A DNA stretch of 64,000 bases from Cupriavidus alkaliphilus (GTDB lineage Bacteria; Pseudomonadota; Gammaproteobacteria; Burkholderiales; Burkholderiaceae), in contig NZ_FMAD01000006.1 of NCBI RefSeq assembly GCF_900094595.1, positions 310,001 through 374,000 on the forward strand, written 5' to 3'. The notes under the pieces are model-generated. The model was not told the DNA's origin. It searched no databases and saw nothing but the letters and a program-made list of their open reading frames with translations. The position numbers and the translations under genes were made by a program. This document shows, in pieces, positions 35,466 to 46,111 of the stretch (position 1 is its first letter; each line of letters opens with the position of its first letter).

Positions 35466-37957
35466 AACTCTCTCGTCGTGACTTCATCAAGCAGACCGCG
35501 GTGGCCGCAACGGCGTCAGTCGCCGGGGTGACGCTGCCCGCGGGGGCCGCCAACATGGTGACCGACAGCGAGGTAACCAAGCTGAAGTGGTCCAAGGCGC
35601 CCTGCCGCTTCTGCGGCACCGGCTGCGGCGTCACGGTGGCGGTGCGGGACAACAAGGTGGTGGCGACCAACGGCGATCCGCAGGCCGAGGTCAACAAGGG
35701 CCTGAACTGCGTCAAGGGCTATTTCCTGTCGAAGATCATGTACGGGCAGGACCGGCTGACCAGGCCGCTGCTGCGCATGAAGAACGGCAAGTACGACAAG
35801 AACGGCGAATTCGCCCCGGTCACGTGGGAGCGCGCCTTCGACGAGATGGAGCACCAGTTCAAGCGCGTGCTGAAAGAGAAAGGCCCGACCGCGGTTGGCA
35901 TGTTCGGCTCGGGCCAGTGGACCGTGTGGGAAGGGTATGCCGCGTCCAAGCTGATGAAGGCCGGGTTCCGCTCCAACAACCTCGATCCCAATGCGCGCCA
36001 CTGCATGGCGTCGGCCGTGCAGGGCTTCATGCGCACCTTCGGCATGGACGAGCCGATGGGCTGCTACGACGACTTCGAAGCCGCCGACGCCTTCGTGCTG
36101 TGGGGCTCGAACATGGCCGAGATGCACCCGATCCTGTGGACCCGCATCACCGACCGCCGCCTGAGCCATCCGAAGACGCGCGTGGCGGTGCTGTCGACCT
36201 TCACGCACCGCTCGTTCGACCTGGCCGACATCCCGGTCATCTTCAAGCCGCAGACCGACCTGGCGATGATGAACTACATCGCCCACTACATCATCAAGAA
36301 CAACAAGGTCAACAAGGACTTCGTCAACAAGCACACCGTGTTCAAGGAGGGCGTGACCAATATCGGCTATGGCCTGCGCCCGGAACATCCGCTGCAGAAG
36401 GCGGCCACGCACGCGGCCGATCCGGGCGCTTCGCGCCCCATCACCTTCGACGACTTCGCGCGCTTCGTCGCCAAGTACGACGCCGATACCGTCAGCAAGC
36501 TGTCGGGCGTGCCCAAGGCCAAGCTCGACCAGCTGGCCGAGCTCTACGCCGACCCCAATATCAAGGTGATGTCGCTGTGGACCATGGGCTTCAACCAGCA
36601 TACGCGCGGCAGCTGGGCCAACAACATGGTCTACAACCTGCACCTGCTGACCGGCAAGATCGCCACGCCGGGCAACAGCCCGTTCTCGCTGACGGGACAG
36701 CCGTCGGCGTGCGGAACCGCGCGCGAGGTAGGCACCTTCTCGCACCGGCTGCCGGCCGACATGGTGGTGACCAACCCCAAGCACCGCGAGGAAGCCGAGC
36801 GCATCTGGAAGCTGCCCCCCGGCACCATCCCCGACAAGCCCGGCTACCACGCCGTGCTGCAGAACCGCATGCTCAAGGACGGCAAGCTCAACGCCTACTG
36901 GGTGCAGGTCAACAACAACATGCAGGCCGCGGCCAACCTGATGGAAGAGGGCCTGCCGGGCTACCGCAACCCGCAGAACTTCGTGGTGGTGTCCGACGCC
37001 TATCCCACCGTGACCGCGCTGGCCGCCGACCTGATCCTGCCCAGCGCGATGTGGGTGGAAAAGGAAGGCGCCTACGGCAACGCCGAGCGCCGCACGCAAT
37101 TCTGGCACCAGCTGGTCGATGCGCCGGGCGAGGCGCGCTCCGACCTGTGGCAGCTGATGGAATTCTCCAAGCGCTTCAAGGTCGAGGACGTGTGGCCGGC
37201 CGACCTGATTGCGAAGAAGCCCGAGTATCGCGGCAAGACTTTGTTCGACGTGCTCTACCGCAACGGCCAGGTCGACAAGTTCCCGCTCAAGGAAATCGAC
37301 GCCGACTACCACAACGCCGAGGCCAGGGCCTTTGGCTTCTACGTGCAGAAGGGGCTGTTCGAGGAGTACGCCAGCTTCGGCCGCGGGCACGGCCACGACC
37401 TGGCCCCGTTCAACGCCTATCACGAGGCGCGCGGCCTGCGCTGGCCGGTGGTCAACGGCAAGGAAACGCGCTGGCGCTATCGCGAGGGCAGCGACCCGTA
37501 CGTCAAGGCCGGCACCGGTTACCAGTTCTACGGCAACCCCGACGGCAAGGCCGTGATCTTTGCCCTGCCCTACGAACCACCGCCCGAATCGCCCGACCAG
37601 GAATACCCGTTCTGGCTGGCCACCGGCCGCGTGCTCGAGCACTGGCACTCCGGCTCGATGACCCGGCGCGTGCCGGAGTTGTACCGCGCCTTTCCCAACG
37701 CGGTGGTGTTCATGCACCCGGAAGACGCGCGCGCCATGGGACTGCGCCGCGGCGTGGAGGTGGAGGTGGTGTCCCGGCGCGGGCGCATGCGCTCGCGCGT
37801 GGAGACCCGCGGGCGCGACGCGCCGCCGCGCGGGCTGGTGTTCGTACCGTGGTTCGATGCCAGCCAGCTGATCAACAAGGTGACGCTGGACGCCACCTGC
37901 CCGATCTCGCTGCAGACCGACTTCAAGAAATGCGCGGTCAAGATCGTCAAGGTCTAG
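35462..37957 (+). CDS. napA: periplasmic nitrate reductase catalytic subunit NapA
   Basis: 831-residue molybdoenzyme that reduces nitrate to nitrite in the periplasm. It has a twin-arginine signal (SRRDFIK, residues 4-10), a [4Fe-4S] site of Cys48, Cys51, Cys55 and Cys83, and the molybdenum-ligand Cys181 in NARHCMAS. Length and domain order match the bis-MGD family through the C-terminal cap. The ATG overlaps napD by 4 bp. It receives electrons from NapC through NapB. The very long open frame on the opposite strand across this gene is a codon-bias shadow. Confidence 0.97.
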   Translation: MKLSRRDFIKQTAVAATASVAGVTLPAGAANMVTDSEVTKLKWSKAPCRFCGTGCGVTVAVRDNKVVATNGDPQAEVNKGLNCVKGYFLSKIMYGQDRLTRPLLRMKNGKYDKNGEFAPVTWERAFDEMEHQFKRVLKEKGPTAVGMFGSGQWTVWEGYAASKLMKAGFRSNNLDPNARHCMASAVQGFMRTFGMDEPMGCYDDFEAADAFVLWGSNMAEMHPILWTRITDRRLSHPKTRVAVLSTFTHRSFDLADIPVIFKPQTDLAMMNYIAHYIIKNNKVNKDFVNKHTVFKEGVTNIGYGLRPEHPLQKAATHAADPGASRPITFDDFARFVAKYDADTVSKLSGVPKAKLDQLAELYADPNIKVMSLWTMGFNQHTRGSWANNMVYNLHLLTGKIATPGNSPFSLTGQPSACGTAREVGTFSHRLPADMVVTNPKHREEAERIWKLPPGTIPDKPGYHAVLQNRMLKDGKLNAYWVQVNNNMQAAANLMEEGLPGYRNPQNFVVVSDAYPTVTALAADLILPSAMWVEKEGAYGNAERRTQFWHQLVDAPGEARSDLWQLMEFSKRFKVEDVWPADLIAKKPEYRGKTLFDVLYRNGQVDKFPLKEIDADYHNAEARAFGFYVQKGLFEEYASFGRGHGHDLAPFNAYHEARGLRWPVVNGKETRWRYREGSDPYVKAGTGYQFYGNPDGKAVIFALPYEPPPESPDQEYPFWLATGRVLEHWHSGSMTRRVPELYRAFPNAVVFMHPEDARAMGLRRGVEVEVVSRRGRMRSRVETRGRDAPPRGLVFVPWFDASQLINKVTLDATCPISLQTDFKKCAVKIVKV

Positions 37958-37981
37958 CCAGGAACCGAACAGGGAGACGCC

Positions 37982-38482
37982 ATGAAGCCAAGCCGATCCT
38001 GGATACCGCTGCTGGCGCTGTGCGCGCTGCTGCTGGGCGTGCTGGCGCCGCAGGCCGCCGCCCCGGCACGCGCGCAGGGCCTGGTCGACGCGATGCGCGG
38101 GCCCACGCCCATCGCCAATGAACCCAAGGCGCCGCTGCTCTACCCCACCGAGAACAAGGACATCCGCCGCAACCGCAACTACACCATGCAGCCGCCGACG
38201 ATCCCGCACAAGATCGACGGCTACCAGGTCGACAAGGACTTCAACCGCTGCATGTTCTGCCACGCCCGCACCCGCACCGAAGAAACCCAGGCGATCCCGG
38301 TCAGCATCACCCACTACATGGACCGCCACAACAATGTGCTGGCCGAGGTCTCGCCGCGCCGCTACTTCTGCACCCAATGCCACGTGCCGCAGGCCGACGC
38401 CAAGCCGCTGGTGGGCAACACCTTCGTCGATGTCGAGCAGCTGCTCAAGCGCAAGCCCGGCGCCAAGGGCTCGTCCAACTAG
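37982..38482 (+). CDS. napB: periplasmic nitrate reductase diheme cytochrome NapB
   Basis: 166-residue diheme c-type cytochrome that passes electrons from NapC to NapA. Signal peptide about 1-32; heme sites CMFCH (90-94) and CTQCH (130-134); further His residues (for example His76 and His111) are placed as axial ligands. The ATG follows AGGGAGAC, 24 bp after the napA stop. Size matches the family. Confidence 0.95.
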   Translation: MKPSRSWIPLLALCALLLGVLAPQAAAPARAQGLVDAMRGPTPIANEPKAPLLYPTENKDIRRNRNYTMQPPTIPHKIDGYQVDKDFNRCMFCHARTRTEETQAIPVSITHYMDRHNNVLAEVSPRRYFCTQCHVPQADAKPLVGNTFVDVEQLLKRKPGAKGSSN

Positions 38483-38494
38483 CGGGTGCGCGCC

Positions 38495-39082
38495 ATGCTC
38501 GACCTGATCAAGCGTTACTGGCGGACCATCAACCGGCCCAGCGCGTACTTCAGCCTGGGCTTCCTGACGCTGGGCGGCTTTATCGCGGGGGTGGTGTTCT
38601 GGGGCGCGTTCAACACCGCGCTGGAGCTGACCAACACCGAGCAGTTCTGCACCGGCTGCCACGAGATGCGCGACAACGTCTACCAGGAGCTGCAGGGCAC
38701 CATCCATTTCACCAACCGCAGCGGCGTGCGCGCCAAGTGCTCGGACTGCCATGTGCCGCACAACTGGACCACCAAGATGGCGCGCAAGATGCAGGCGTCC
38801 AAGGAGGTCTGGGCCAAGATCTTCGGCACCGTCGACACCCGCGAGAAATTCCAGGCGCACCGGCTCACGCTGGCCCAGCACGAGTGGGCCCGCTTCAAGG
38901 CCAACGATTCGCTGGAATGCCGCAACTGCCACGACTACCAGTCGATGGACTTCACCCGGCAGAGCCCGCGCGCGCAGGCCATGCACTCGACCTACCTGGC
39001 CAACAAGGAGAAGACCTGCATCGATTGCCACAAGGGCATCGCTCACCATCTGCCCGACATGTCCAAGGCCGAGGTGAAATGA
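38495..39082 (+). CDS. napC: NapC/NirT family tetraheme cytochrome c
   Basis: 195-residue membrane-anchored tetraheme quinol dehydrogenase that feeds electrons from the quinol pool to NapB. One N-terminal anchor helix (about 20-38) precedes four CxxCH sites at 52-56, 82-86, 142-146 and 175-179. The ATG at 38495 is used; an in-frame GTG nine bases earlier is also possible. Its stop overlaps the ccmA start in ATGA, so nitrate reductase and cytochrome-maturation genes are joined. Confidence 0.95.
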   Translation: MLDLIKRYWRTINRPSAYFSLGFLTLGGFIAGVVFWGAFNTALELTNTEQFCTGCHEMRDNVYQELQGTIHFTNRSGVRAKCSDCHVPHNWTTKMARKMQASKEVWAKIFGTVDTREKFQAHRLTLAQHEWARFKANDSLECRNCHDYQSMDFTRQSPRAQAMHSTYLANKEKTCIDCHKGIAHHLPDMSKAEVK

Positions 39083-39726
39083 CGCCTGCCGCCGCGCCCG
39101 TGCTCAGCGCCAGCGGCCTGGCGGTGTCGCGTGCCGGCCGCACGGTCCTGCAAGGCATCGACTTCGGCCTGGCACCGGGCGGACTGCTGCAGGTGCTGGG
39201 GGCCAATGGCAGCGGCAAGACCACGCTGTTGCGCGTGCTGTGCGGCCTGGCCAGCGCGGATGCCGGCACGCTGCAATGGCACGGCCGTCCGCTGCGCGCT
39301 GGCGACCCCGGGTTCCAGCAGGCGCTGGCCTACCTCGGCCACGCCAACGGCATCGACATCGACCTGACCCCGGCCGAAAACCTGCACTTTGCCGCCCGCC
39401 TCGCCGGCCGCCATGCCGATGCCGGCCAGCGCGCCGCCAGCGTCGCGCGCGCCCTCGCGGCGCAAGCGCTGGAGCGCGTCGCGCAGGTGCCGGTGCGCAC
39501 GCTGTCGCAAGGCCAGCGGCGCCGCGTCGCGCTGGCGCGGCTGGCGCTGGCGCCACGCATCCTGTGGCTGCTGGACGAACCGGTCACCGCGCTGGATGCC
39601 GACGCTTGCGCGCGCTTCCAGCGCCAGCTCGACGCGCACCTGGCCGCGGGCGGCATGGCCGTGATCGCCACGCACCAGCTACTGCCCGGCGGCGGCGCGG
39701 TGCTGCGCCTGGGCGGAGCTGTTTGA
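39079..39726 (+). CDS. ccmA: heme exporter ATP-binding protein CcmA
   Basis: 215-residue ABC ATPase of system I cytochrome c maturation. Walker A GANGSGKT (near 42-49), signature LSQGQRRR and Walker [13 protein letters not shown] are present. With CcmB and CcmC it drives release of holo-CcmE. It starts inside the last codons of napC (ATGA) and ends one base into ccmB (TGATG). Confidence 0.94.
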   Translation: MTPAAAPVLSASGLAVSRAGRTVLQGIDFGLAPGGLLQVLGANGSGKTTLLRVLCGLASADAGTLQWHGRPLRAGDPGFQQALAYLGHANGIDIDLTPAENLHFAARLAGRHADAGQRAASVARALAAQALERVAQVPVRTLSQGQRRRVALARLALAPRILWLLDEPVTALDADACARFQRQLDAHLAAGGMAVIATHQLLPGGGAVLRLGGAV

Positions 39727-40409
39727 TGGGCATGCCGGGCACGCTCGCCGCCATCGTCGCGCACGATGTCTCGCTGTCGTGGCGGCGGCGCGGCAGCCTG
39801 CCTGGCGGCGTAGTGTTCTTTGTCATGGCCGCGAGCCTGTTCCCGCTGGCGATCGGGCCGGAGCCGCAGCAGCTGCGCGCGCTGGCGCCGGGCATCCTGT
39901 GGGTGACGGCGCTGCTGGCCTCGATGCTGTCGCTGTCGCGCCTGTTCGCGCAGGAGCATGCCGACGGCAGCCTGGACCAGTTGCTGCTGTCGCCGCATCC
40001 GCTGGCGCTGCTGGTGCTGGCCAAGATCGCCGCGCACTGGCTCACCAGCGGGCTGCCGCTGCTGGTGCTGACGCCGCTGCTGGCGCAGCAATACGGGTTG
40101 CCGTCCGGCGCCGCGCTATTGCTGGCGGCATCGCTGCTGGTCGGCACCCCGGCGCTGAGCCTGATCGGCGCGGTGGGCGCGGCGCTGACGCTGGGCCTGC
40201 GCGGCGGCGCGGTGCTGCTGTGCATCCTGGTGCTGCCGCTGTGCGTGCCGGTGCTGGTGTTCGGCGCCGGCGCCGCGGCCGCCGCCGATGCCGGGCTGGA
40301 CGCGACGGCGCAGTTCTCGCTGCTGGGCGCGTGCCTGGCGCTGTCGCTGTTCCTGTGCCCGCTGGCCGCCGCCGCCGGGCTGCGCATCGCCATGGAGACT
40401 CCGGCATGA
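39726..40409 (+). CDS. ccmB: heme exporter protein CcmB
   Basis: 227-residue inner-membrane permease with six hydrophobic segments, partner of CcmA. SRLFAQEHADGSLDQLLLSP (near 70) is the conserved cytoplasmic loop. Start overlaps the ccmA stop by one base; its end overlaps ccmC by 4 bp. The family size is 220-230. Confidence 0.94.
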   Translation: MGMPGTLAAIVAHDVSLSWRRRGSLPGGVVFFVMAASLFPLAIGPEPQQLRALAPGILWVTALLASMLSLSRLFAQEHADGSLDQLLLSPHPLALLVLAKIAAHWLTSGLPLLVLTPLLAQQYGLPSGAALLLAASLLVGTPALSLIGAVGAALTLGLRGGAVLLCILVLPLCVPVLVFGAGAAAAADAGLDATAQFSLLGACLALSLFLCPLAAAAGLRIAMETPA

Positions 40410-41206
40410 GCCAGCCGCTGCCATCGCTGCCATCCGCGCCGCGGCGCATCCCGCCACCGGCCCGCGCCCGCCGCGCCTGGCTGGCCTATGCCGCGCCGGT
40501 GCGCTTTTACCCGCTGGCCGGACGCATGGCGCCGTGGTGCTTCGCCGCGGCGGCGGTATGCGCGCTCGCCGGCCTGTATGTCGGCTTCGGCGTGGCACCC
40601 ACCGACGCCCAGCAGGGCGAGGTCTACCGCATCATCTTCATCCATGTGCCGGCGGCATGGATGTCGATGTTCATCTACCTGGTCATGGCGGGCTACTGCG
40701 CGCTGGCACTGGTGCTGCGCACGCGGCTGTCGTCGATGATGGCGTCGGCGCTGGCGCCGACCGGCGCGCTCTTCACCGTGCTGGCGCTGTGGACCGGCGC
40801 GCTGTGGGGCCAGCCCACCTGGGGCACGTGGTGGGTGTGGGACGCGCGGCTGACCTCCGAGCTGATCCTGCTGTTCCTGTACCTGGGCTTTATCGCGCTG
40901 GAGGCCGCCATCGACGAGCCGCGCCGGGCCGAGCGCGCCTGCGCGGTGCTGGCGCTGGTCGGGGTGGTCAATATCCCGGTGATCTATTTCTCGGTGCAGT
41001 GGTGGAACACGCTGCACCAGGGCGCCTCGGTCAGCCTGACCGCGGCGCCGACGATGGCCGCCACCATGCTGGCCGGCATGCTGCTGATGACGCTGGCCAG
41101 CTGGATGTACACGGTGGCGGTGGCGCTGGTGCGCGTGCGCTGCATCCTGCGCGAACGCGGCGAGGTGCCGCACGGCCCGGCCGCGGCTGACGGAAGCCGC
41201 GCATGA
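40406..41206 (+). CDS. ccmC: heme exporter protein CcmC
   Basis: 266-residue inner-membrane heme-handling protein with six helices and the tryptophan-rich [14 protein letters not shown] motif plus flanking periplasmic His residues that hold heme for transfer to CcmE. The N-terminal 30 residues form a Pro/Arg-rich cytoplasmic lead longer than in E. coli. Four-base overlaps with ccmB and ccmD. Confidence 0.94.
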   Translation: MSQPLPSLPSAPRRIPPPARARRAWLAYAAPVRFYPLAGRMAPWCFAAAAVCALAGLYVGFGVAPTDAQQGEVYRIIFIHVPAAWMSMFIYLVMAGYCALALVLRTRLSSMMASALAPTGALFTVLALWTGALWGQPTWGTWWVWDARLTSELILLFLYLGFIALEAAIDEPRRAERACAVLALVGVVNIPVIYFSVQWWNTLHQGASVSLTAAPTMAATMLAGMLLMTLASWMYTVAVALVRVRCILRERGEVPHGPAAADGSRA

Positions 41207-41370
41207 CCCTGTCCGCGCTGCTGCCCTCGCTGCTGACCGACGGACGCCACGGCATCTTCATCGCCGGCGCGTTCGGCGTAAGCGCGCTGCTGTTGGCGCT
41301 GGAACTGGCGCTGCTGGCGCGCCGCAGCCGGGCCTCGCGCCGGCAAACGGATTGGGAAGCCGAGCGATGA
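41203..41370 (+). CDS. ccmD: heme exporter protein CcmD
   Basis: 55-residue single-span protein that sits in the CcmABCD complex and helps release holo-CcmE. The sequence begins [20 protein letters not shown] and continues through one hydrophobic helix (about 18-40) to a basic tail (RRSRASRRQ). It is small and easily missed. Both ends overlap neighbours in ATGA. Position between ccmC and ccmE settles the identity. Confidence 0.88.
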   Translation: MTLSALLPSLLTDGRHGIFIAGAFGVSALLLALELALLARRSRASRRQTDWEAER

Positions 41371-41840
41371 CGCCGCGCCAGCGCCGCCTCGGGCTGCTGG
41401 CCGCGGCCCTGGCCTGCTGCGGCATCGCGGCGGCGCTGGTACTCAATGCCTTCCGCGCCAACCTGGTGTTCTTCTTCAGCCCGAGCCAGGTGGCCGCGCA
41501 CGAGGCGCCGGTGGCGCGCAGCTTTCGGCTGGGCGGGCTGGTCGCGCCGGGGTCGATCCGGCGCGAGGGCGACGGCATGACGGTGCGCTTCGTCGTGACC
41601 GACACCGCGCGCGAGGTGCCGGTGCAGTATCGCGGCCTGCTGCCCGACCTGTTCCGCGAAGGCAAGGGCGTGGTCGCGCGCGGCCAGCTGCGCGCGGACG
41701 GCATCTTCATCGCCAGCGAGGTGCTGGCCAAGCACGACGAGAACTACATGCCGCCCGAGGCCGCCGATGCACTGAAGCAGGCCGGCCAGGCCAACCCGCG
41801 CATGGCGGGGGCCATGGCCGCGCAAGAGGTGCGCCGGTGA
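41367..41840 (+). CDS. ccmE: cytochrome c maturation heme chaperone CcmE
   Basis: 157-residue periplasmic heme chaperone with an N-terminal anchor. The heme-linked His is His123 in [12 protein letters not shown], with Tyr127 nearby, as in the family. The ATG at 41367 overlaps the ccmD stop; its own stop overlaps the ccmF GTG. Confidence 0.95.
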   Translation: MTPRQRRLGLLAAALACCGIAAALVLNAFRANLVFFFSPSQVAAHEAPVARSFRLGGLVAPGSIRREGDGMTVRFVVTDTAREVPVQYRGLLPDLFREGKGVVARGQLRADGIFIASEVLAKHDENYMPPEAADALKQAGQANPRMAGAMAAQEVRR

Positions 41841-43867
41841 TCGCCGAGCTGGGCCACTTCACGCTGATCGTCGCCCTGCTGGTGGCGCTGGTGCAGGCGG
41901 TGGTGCCGCTGGCCGGCGCGGCGCGCGGCCGGCTGGCATGGATGGCGCTGGCGCGCCCCGCCGCGCGCGTGCAATGCGGGCTGGTGGCGCTGTCATTTGC
42001 CGCGCTGACCTGGTCCTTCGTCGACCACGACTTCAGCGTGCGCTACGTCGCCGCCAACGCCAACAGCGCGCTGCCGCTGGCCTACCGCATCGCCGCGGTG
42101 TGGGGCGGGCATGAAGGGTCGATGCTGCTGTGGACGCTGATGCTGGCGCTGTGGTCGCTGGCGGTGTCGGTGTGGGGCCGGCAGCTGCCGCTGGCCGTGG
42201 TGGCCCGCGTGCTGGCGGTGATGGGCGCGATCAGCGCCGGCTTCCTGGCGTTCCTGCTGTTTGCCTCCAACCCGTTCGTGCGCTTGCTGCCGCCGGCGAT
42301 GGAAGGCCGCGATCTCAACCCGCTGCTGCAGGATCCCGGCATGGTGTTCCACCCGCCGCTGCTGTACATGGGCTACGTCGGCTTCTCGGTGACCTTTGCC
42401 TTTGCCGTGGCGGCGCTGCTGGCCGGCCGTGTCGACGCGGCCTGGGCCCGCTGGTCGCGCCCGTGGACCACGGTGGCGTGGGCCTTCCTGACGCTGGGCA
42501 TCATGCTCGGCAGCGCCTGGGCCTATTACGAGCTGGGCTGGGGCGGCTGGTGGTTCTGGGACCCGGTCGAGAATGCCTCGTTCATGCCCTGGCTGGCCGG
42601 CACCGCGCTGATGCATTCGCTGGCGGTGACCGAGAAGCGCGGCGCGTTTCGCGCGTGGACCGTGCTGCTGGCGATCTTCACATTCTCGCTAAGCCTGCTC
42701 GGGACCTTCCTGGTCCGCTCGGGCGTGCTGAGCTCGGTCCACGCCTTCGCGGTGGACCCGAAGCGCGGCATCTTCATCCTGGCGCTGCTGGGGCTGGTGA
42801 CGGGGCTGGCGCTGGCGCTGTATGCGTGGCGCGCGCCGGCGCTGGCGCGCCGCGTGGCGTTTGCGACGGTGTCGCGCGAGTCGATGCTGCTGGCCAACAA
42901 CGTGCTGCTGGCGGTGGCCGCCGCCACGGTGCTGCTGGGCACGCTCTACCCGCTGCTGGTCGATGTGCTCGGACTGGGCAAGATCTCCGTCGGTCCCGCC
43001 TATTTCGAGCAGGTGTTCGTGCCCCTGATGGCGCCCGCGGTACTGCTGATGGGCGCCGCACCGCTGGCGCGCTGGCGCCACGGCGACCTGCCCGGCATGG
43101 CGCGCCGGCTGCGCTGGGCCGCGGTGGCCAGCGCCGCGCTCGGCGCGGGGCTGCTGCTGGTTTTGCGCAATGCCTCGGCGCTGAGCGGACTGGGGCTGCT
43201 GCTGGCGGCCTGGTGCGTGCTGAGCGCGGTGGCCAGCGTGGCAGCGCGGCTGCAGCACCAGCACGGCCGCCGGCTGGCGGCGCTGCGCCAGTTCACGCCC
43301 GGCTACTGGGGCATGCTGCTGGCGCACGCGGGCGTGGGCGTCTTCATCGCCGGCGTGACGCTGGTGTCCGGCCAGGAAAGCCTGCGCGAGCTGCCGATGC
43401 GCGCCGGCGACAGCGTCAGCGTGGGCGGCTATGCGTTCCGCTTTGCCGGCGTGACGCAAGCCGGCGGCCCCAACTACGACGCGCTGCGCGGCACGCTGGT
43501 GGCCTCGCGCGACGGCCGGCGCGTGGCGGTGCTCCATCCCGAGCGGCGCATCTACCGCAGCCAGGACATGCTCACCACCGAAGCGGCGATCGACAGCGGC
43601 GTGACGCGCGACCTCTACGTGGCGCTGGGCGAGCACGTCGGCAACGACGCCGACGGCAGCGCCTGGGCCGTGCGCATCCACGTCAAGCCCTTTGTCGGCT
43701 GGATCTGGGGCGGCTGCGTGCTGATGGCGCTGGGCGGCCTGCTGGCGGTGTGCGACAAGCGCTACCGGCTGCGCCGCCGCGCCACCGACGCGGTCAACGC
43801 GCCGGCCGCAGCCGATGCACCGGCGATGCCGGCATTGACCTCGGTCCGCGAGGAGACGCCCGCATGA
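41837..43867 (+). CDS. ccmF: cytochrome c heme lyase subunit CcmF
   Basis: 676-residue polytopic membrane protein that attaches heme to apocytochromes. The WWD domain [19 protein letters not shown] (near 234) is intact, and about fourteen helices plus a large C-terminal periplasmic part are present. The start is GTG at 41837 in a GTGA overlap with ccmE. Length fits the family. Confidence 0.96.
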   Translation: MIAELGHFTLIVALLVALVQAVVPLAGAARGRLAWMALARPAARVQCGLVALSFAALTWSFVDHDFSVRYVAANANSALPLAYRIAAVWGGHEGSMLLWTLMLALWSLAVSVWGRQLPLAVVARVLAVMGAISAGFLAFLLFASNPFVRLLPPAMEGRDLNPLLQDPGMVFHPPLLYMGYVGFSVTFAFAVAALLAGRVDAAWARWSRPWTTVAWAFLTLGIMLGSAWAYYELGWGGWWFWDPVENASFMPWLAGTALMHSLAVTEKRGAFRAWTVLLAIFTFSLSLLGTFLVRSGVLSSVHAFAVDPKRGIFILALLGLVTGLALALYAWRAPALARRVAFATVSRESMLLANNVLLAVAAATVLLGTLYPLLVDVLGLGKISVGPAYFEQVFVPLMAPAVLLMGAAPLARWRHGDLPGMARRLRWAAVASAALGAGLLLVLRNASALSGLGLLLAAWCVLSAVASVAARLQHQHGRRLAALRQFTPGYWGMLLAHAGVGVFIAGVTLVSGQESLRELPMRAGDSVSVGGYAFRFAGVTQAGGPNYDALRGTLVASRDGRRVAVLHPERRIYRSQDMLTTEAAIDSGVTRDLYVALGEHVGNDADGSAWAVRIHVKPFVGWIWGGCVLMALGGLLAVCDKRYRLRRRATDAVNAPAAADAPAMPALTSVREETPA

Positions 43868-44406
43868 CGCGCTTCCTGGTGCCGCTGGCCGCCTTCCTCG
43901 CCATCGCCGTGGCGCTGGCCGCGGGCCTGCGCCACGATCCGCGCGAGCTGCCGTCGCCGCTGGTGGGCAAGGCTGCGCCGGCGTTCCGCCTGCCGCTGCT
44001 GGCACCCGAGGGCCGCACGCTGGCCAGCACCGACCTGCGCGGCAAGGTCTGGCTGCTCAACGTGTGGGCCTCGTGGTGCGCGGCCTGCCGCACCGAGCAT
44101 CCGCTGCTGGTGGACTTTGCCGCGCGCGCGCCGGTGCCGCTGTACGGCCTCAACTACAAGGACGACGCCGGCGCCGCGCGCGACTGGCTGCGGCGCCTGG
44201 GCGACCCCTATGCCGCGTCGCTGGTCGACGCCGACGGCCGGGTCGGCATCGACTACGGCGTCTACGGCGTGCCGGAGACCTTCGTCATCGATCAGAACGG
44301 GGTGGTGCGCTACCGCCAGGTCGGCCCGGTCACGCGCGAGGTGCTGGAGCGCAAGCTGGTCCCGCTGATCGAGCAGCTGCAGCGGCAGGGAGATGGCCAT
44401 GCATAG
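43864..44406 (+). CDS. ccmG: thiol:disulfide interchange protein DsbE/CcmG
   Basis: 180-residue membrane-tethered thioredoxin-like reductase that keeps CxxCH thiols reduced. The active site is WCAAC (Cys72, Cys75), with the family's GVYGVPETFVID cis-Pro loop. N-terminal anchor about 4-22. ATGA overlap with ccmF. Confidence 0.94.
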   Translation: MTRFLVPLAAFLAIAVALAAGLRHDPRELPSPLVGKAAPAFRLPLLAPEGRTLASTDLRGKVWLLNVWASWCAACRTEHPLLVDFAARAPVPLYGLNYKDDAGAARDWLRRLGDPYAASLVDADGRVGIDYGVYGVPETFVIDQNGVVRYRQVGPVTREVLERKLVPLIEQLQRQGDGHA

Positions 44407-44875
44407 CCGCGCCCTCGCCGCGTGGCTTGCCGCGGCGCTGAGCGGCGTGGCGCTGCACGCGGCGGCGTTGAGCGAAGCCGAGCTCGACGCACGCGTGCAT
44501 GCGCTGTCCGGCGAGCTGCGCTGCCTGGTCTGCCAGAACCAGACCCTGGCCGACTCCAACGCCGAGCTGGCGGTGGACCTGCGCCGCCAGATCCGCGCGC
44601 AACTGCGCGACGGCGCCAGCGACGCCGCCATCAAGGATTACCTGGTGCAGCGCTACGGCGACTTCGTGCTGTACCAGCCGCCGCTGCGGCCGCTGACGTG
44701 GCTGCTGTGGTTCGGGCCGCTGTTGCTGCTGGCCGCTGCCGTGGCCGCCATCGCGCGGGCGCGCTCGCGCAGACCCGACGCCGGCACCCCGGCTGACGCG
44801 CCGCTGGACGCCACCGCGCAGCGCCAGCTTGCGGACTTGCTGGATGCCTCGACCAGGGAGCGCCGCCCGCCATGA
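44399..44875 (+). CDS. ccmH: cytochrome c-type biogenesis protein CcmH
   Basis: 158-residue oxidoreductase of the heme lyase complex with signal peptide, the LRCLVCQNQ motif (Cys42, Cys45) and a C-terminal membrane helix (about 98-118). The ATG at 44399 has GGGAG at correct distance; the ATG six bases earlier lies too close. The gene overlaps ccmG by 8 bp. Confidence 0.93.
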   Translation: MHSRALAAWLAAALSGVALHAAALSEAELDARVHALSGELRCLVCQNQTLADSNAELAVDLRRQIRAQLRDGASDAAIKDYLVQRYGDFVLYQPPLRPLTWLLWFGPLLLLAAAVAAIARARSRRPDAGTPADAPLDATAQRQLADLLDASTRERRPP

Positions 44876-46098
44876 CCACCTTCTGGCTGCTGGCCGCGGC
44901 GCTGATCGCCGCCGCCACCACGTGCCTGCTCTGGCCGCTGTTGCGCCACCGTGCGCCGGCCGCCGTGGCCGGCCCGGCCACGGCCGAGCGCGCGCTGCTG
45001 GTCGACCTCTACCACGACCAGCTGGGCGAGCTCGACCGCGACCTGCATGCCGGCACCCTGAGCGCGGCACGCCATGCCGAAGCCCGCGATGAACTGGGGC
45101 GCCGGCTGCTGGACGAGGCCGCCGGCACCAGCGCCCGCCCTGCCGGAGCGGGCCCCGCGCCGCTGCTCGCCGCGCTGTTGCTGGCGGCGCTGCCCAGCGC
45201 CGCCATCCTGCTCTACCTGCATCTGGGCAACCCGGTGGCACTGTGGCGCGCCGACGACCTGCCCGCGGCCGGCGGCAGCGAGCACCAGCTCAGCGGCGCG
45301 CAGGTCGAAGGCATGGTGAACCAGCTCGCGCAGCGCCTGCGCGAGGCACCCGGCGACGCGCAGGGCTGGGCCATGCTGGCGCGTTCGTACAGCGTGCTGG
45401 AGCGCCATGCCGATGCCGCGGCTGCCTACGCGCGCGCGGTCGAGCTGGCGCCGGAGGTGGCGGCGCTGCGCTCCGATTACGCCGACGTGCTGGCCACGCT
45501 GAACGGCGGCGTGCTGGACGGCGCGCCGATGGCGCAGGTGCGCCAGGCGCTGGCGCTCGATCCCGACGACCCCAAGGGCCTGGCGCTTGCCGCCGGCGCG
45601 GCGGCGCAGCGCGGCGACCGGCGCGCGGCCATCGGCTACTGGGAACATCTGTACCGCCTGCTGCCGGCGGATTCGCAGACGGCGGCGCGCATCGCCGCCA
45701 ACCTCGCGGCCGCGCGCAGCACGCCCGCCGCGGCGCCGGCCGCGGCCATCAGCGGCATGGTGACGCTGAGCGAGCAGGCCGGGCGCGCGCCGCAAGCGGG
45801 CGACACGCTGTTCGTCTATGCCCTGCCCGTCGACGGGTCGCGCATGCCGCTGGCAGTGCTGCGGCGCCAGGCACGCGACCTGCCGCTGTCGTTCACGCTG
45901 GACGATGCCATGGCGATGCGCCCCGACCATCGGCTCTCGGGACAACCGCAGGTGATGCTGGAAGCGCGGATTTCCGCCAGCGGCAGCGCCTTGCCGAAGG
46001 CAGGCGACCTGGTCGGGCGCACCGGGCCGGTGGCGCTCGGCAGCGAGGGCGTGCGCATCGCCATCGACGGCAGGATCGAAGGCAACCCGGCGCCGTAG
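44872..46098 (+). CDS. ccmI: c-type cytochrome biogenesis protein CcmI
   Basis: 408-residue protein with two membrane helices at the start (about 2-22 and 95-115), a TPR domain (about 150-280) that holds apocytochrome, and a C-terminal periplasmic domain. GWAMLARSYSVLERHADAA is a typical TPR. It ends the nap-ccm operon and converges with tdh across 13 bp. Confidence 0.92.
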   Translation: MTTFWLLAAALIAAATTCLLWPLLRHRAPAAVAGPATAERALLVDLYHDQLGELDRDLHAGTLSAARHAEARDELGRRLLDEAAGTSARPAGAGPAPLLAALLLAALPSAAILLYLHLGNPVALWRADDLPAAGGSEHQLSGAQVEGMVNQLAQRLREAPGDAQGWAMLARSYSVLERHADAAAAYARAVELAPEVAALRSDYADVLATLNGGVLDGAPMAQVRQALALDPDDPKGLALAAGAAAQRGDRRAAIGYWEHLYRLLPADSQTAARIAANLAAARSTPAAAPAAAISGMVTLSEQAGRAPQAGDTLFVYALPVDGSRMPLAVLRRQARDLPLSFTLDDAMAMRPDHRLSGQPQVMLEARISASGSALPKAGDLVGRTGPVALGSEGVRIAIDGRIEGNPAP

Positions 46099-46111
46099 CA
46101 GCTCAGGCCGG

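Noticed and set aside
35516..39049. A very long open frame on the minus strand across napA to napC
   Set aside because: It is antisense to clearly identified nap genes, has no recognisable domain, and reflects the high third-position GC of the real genes.
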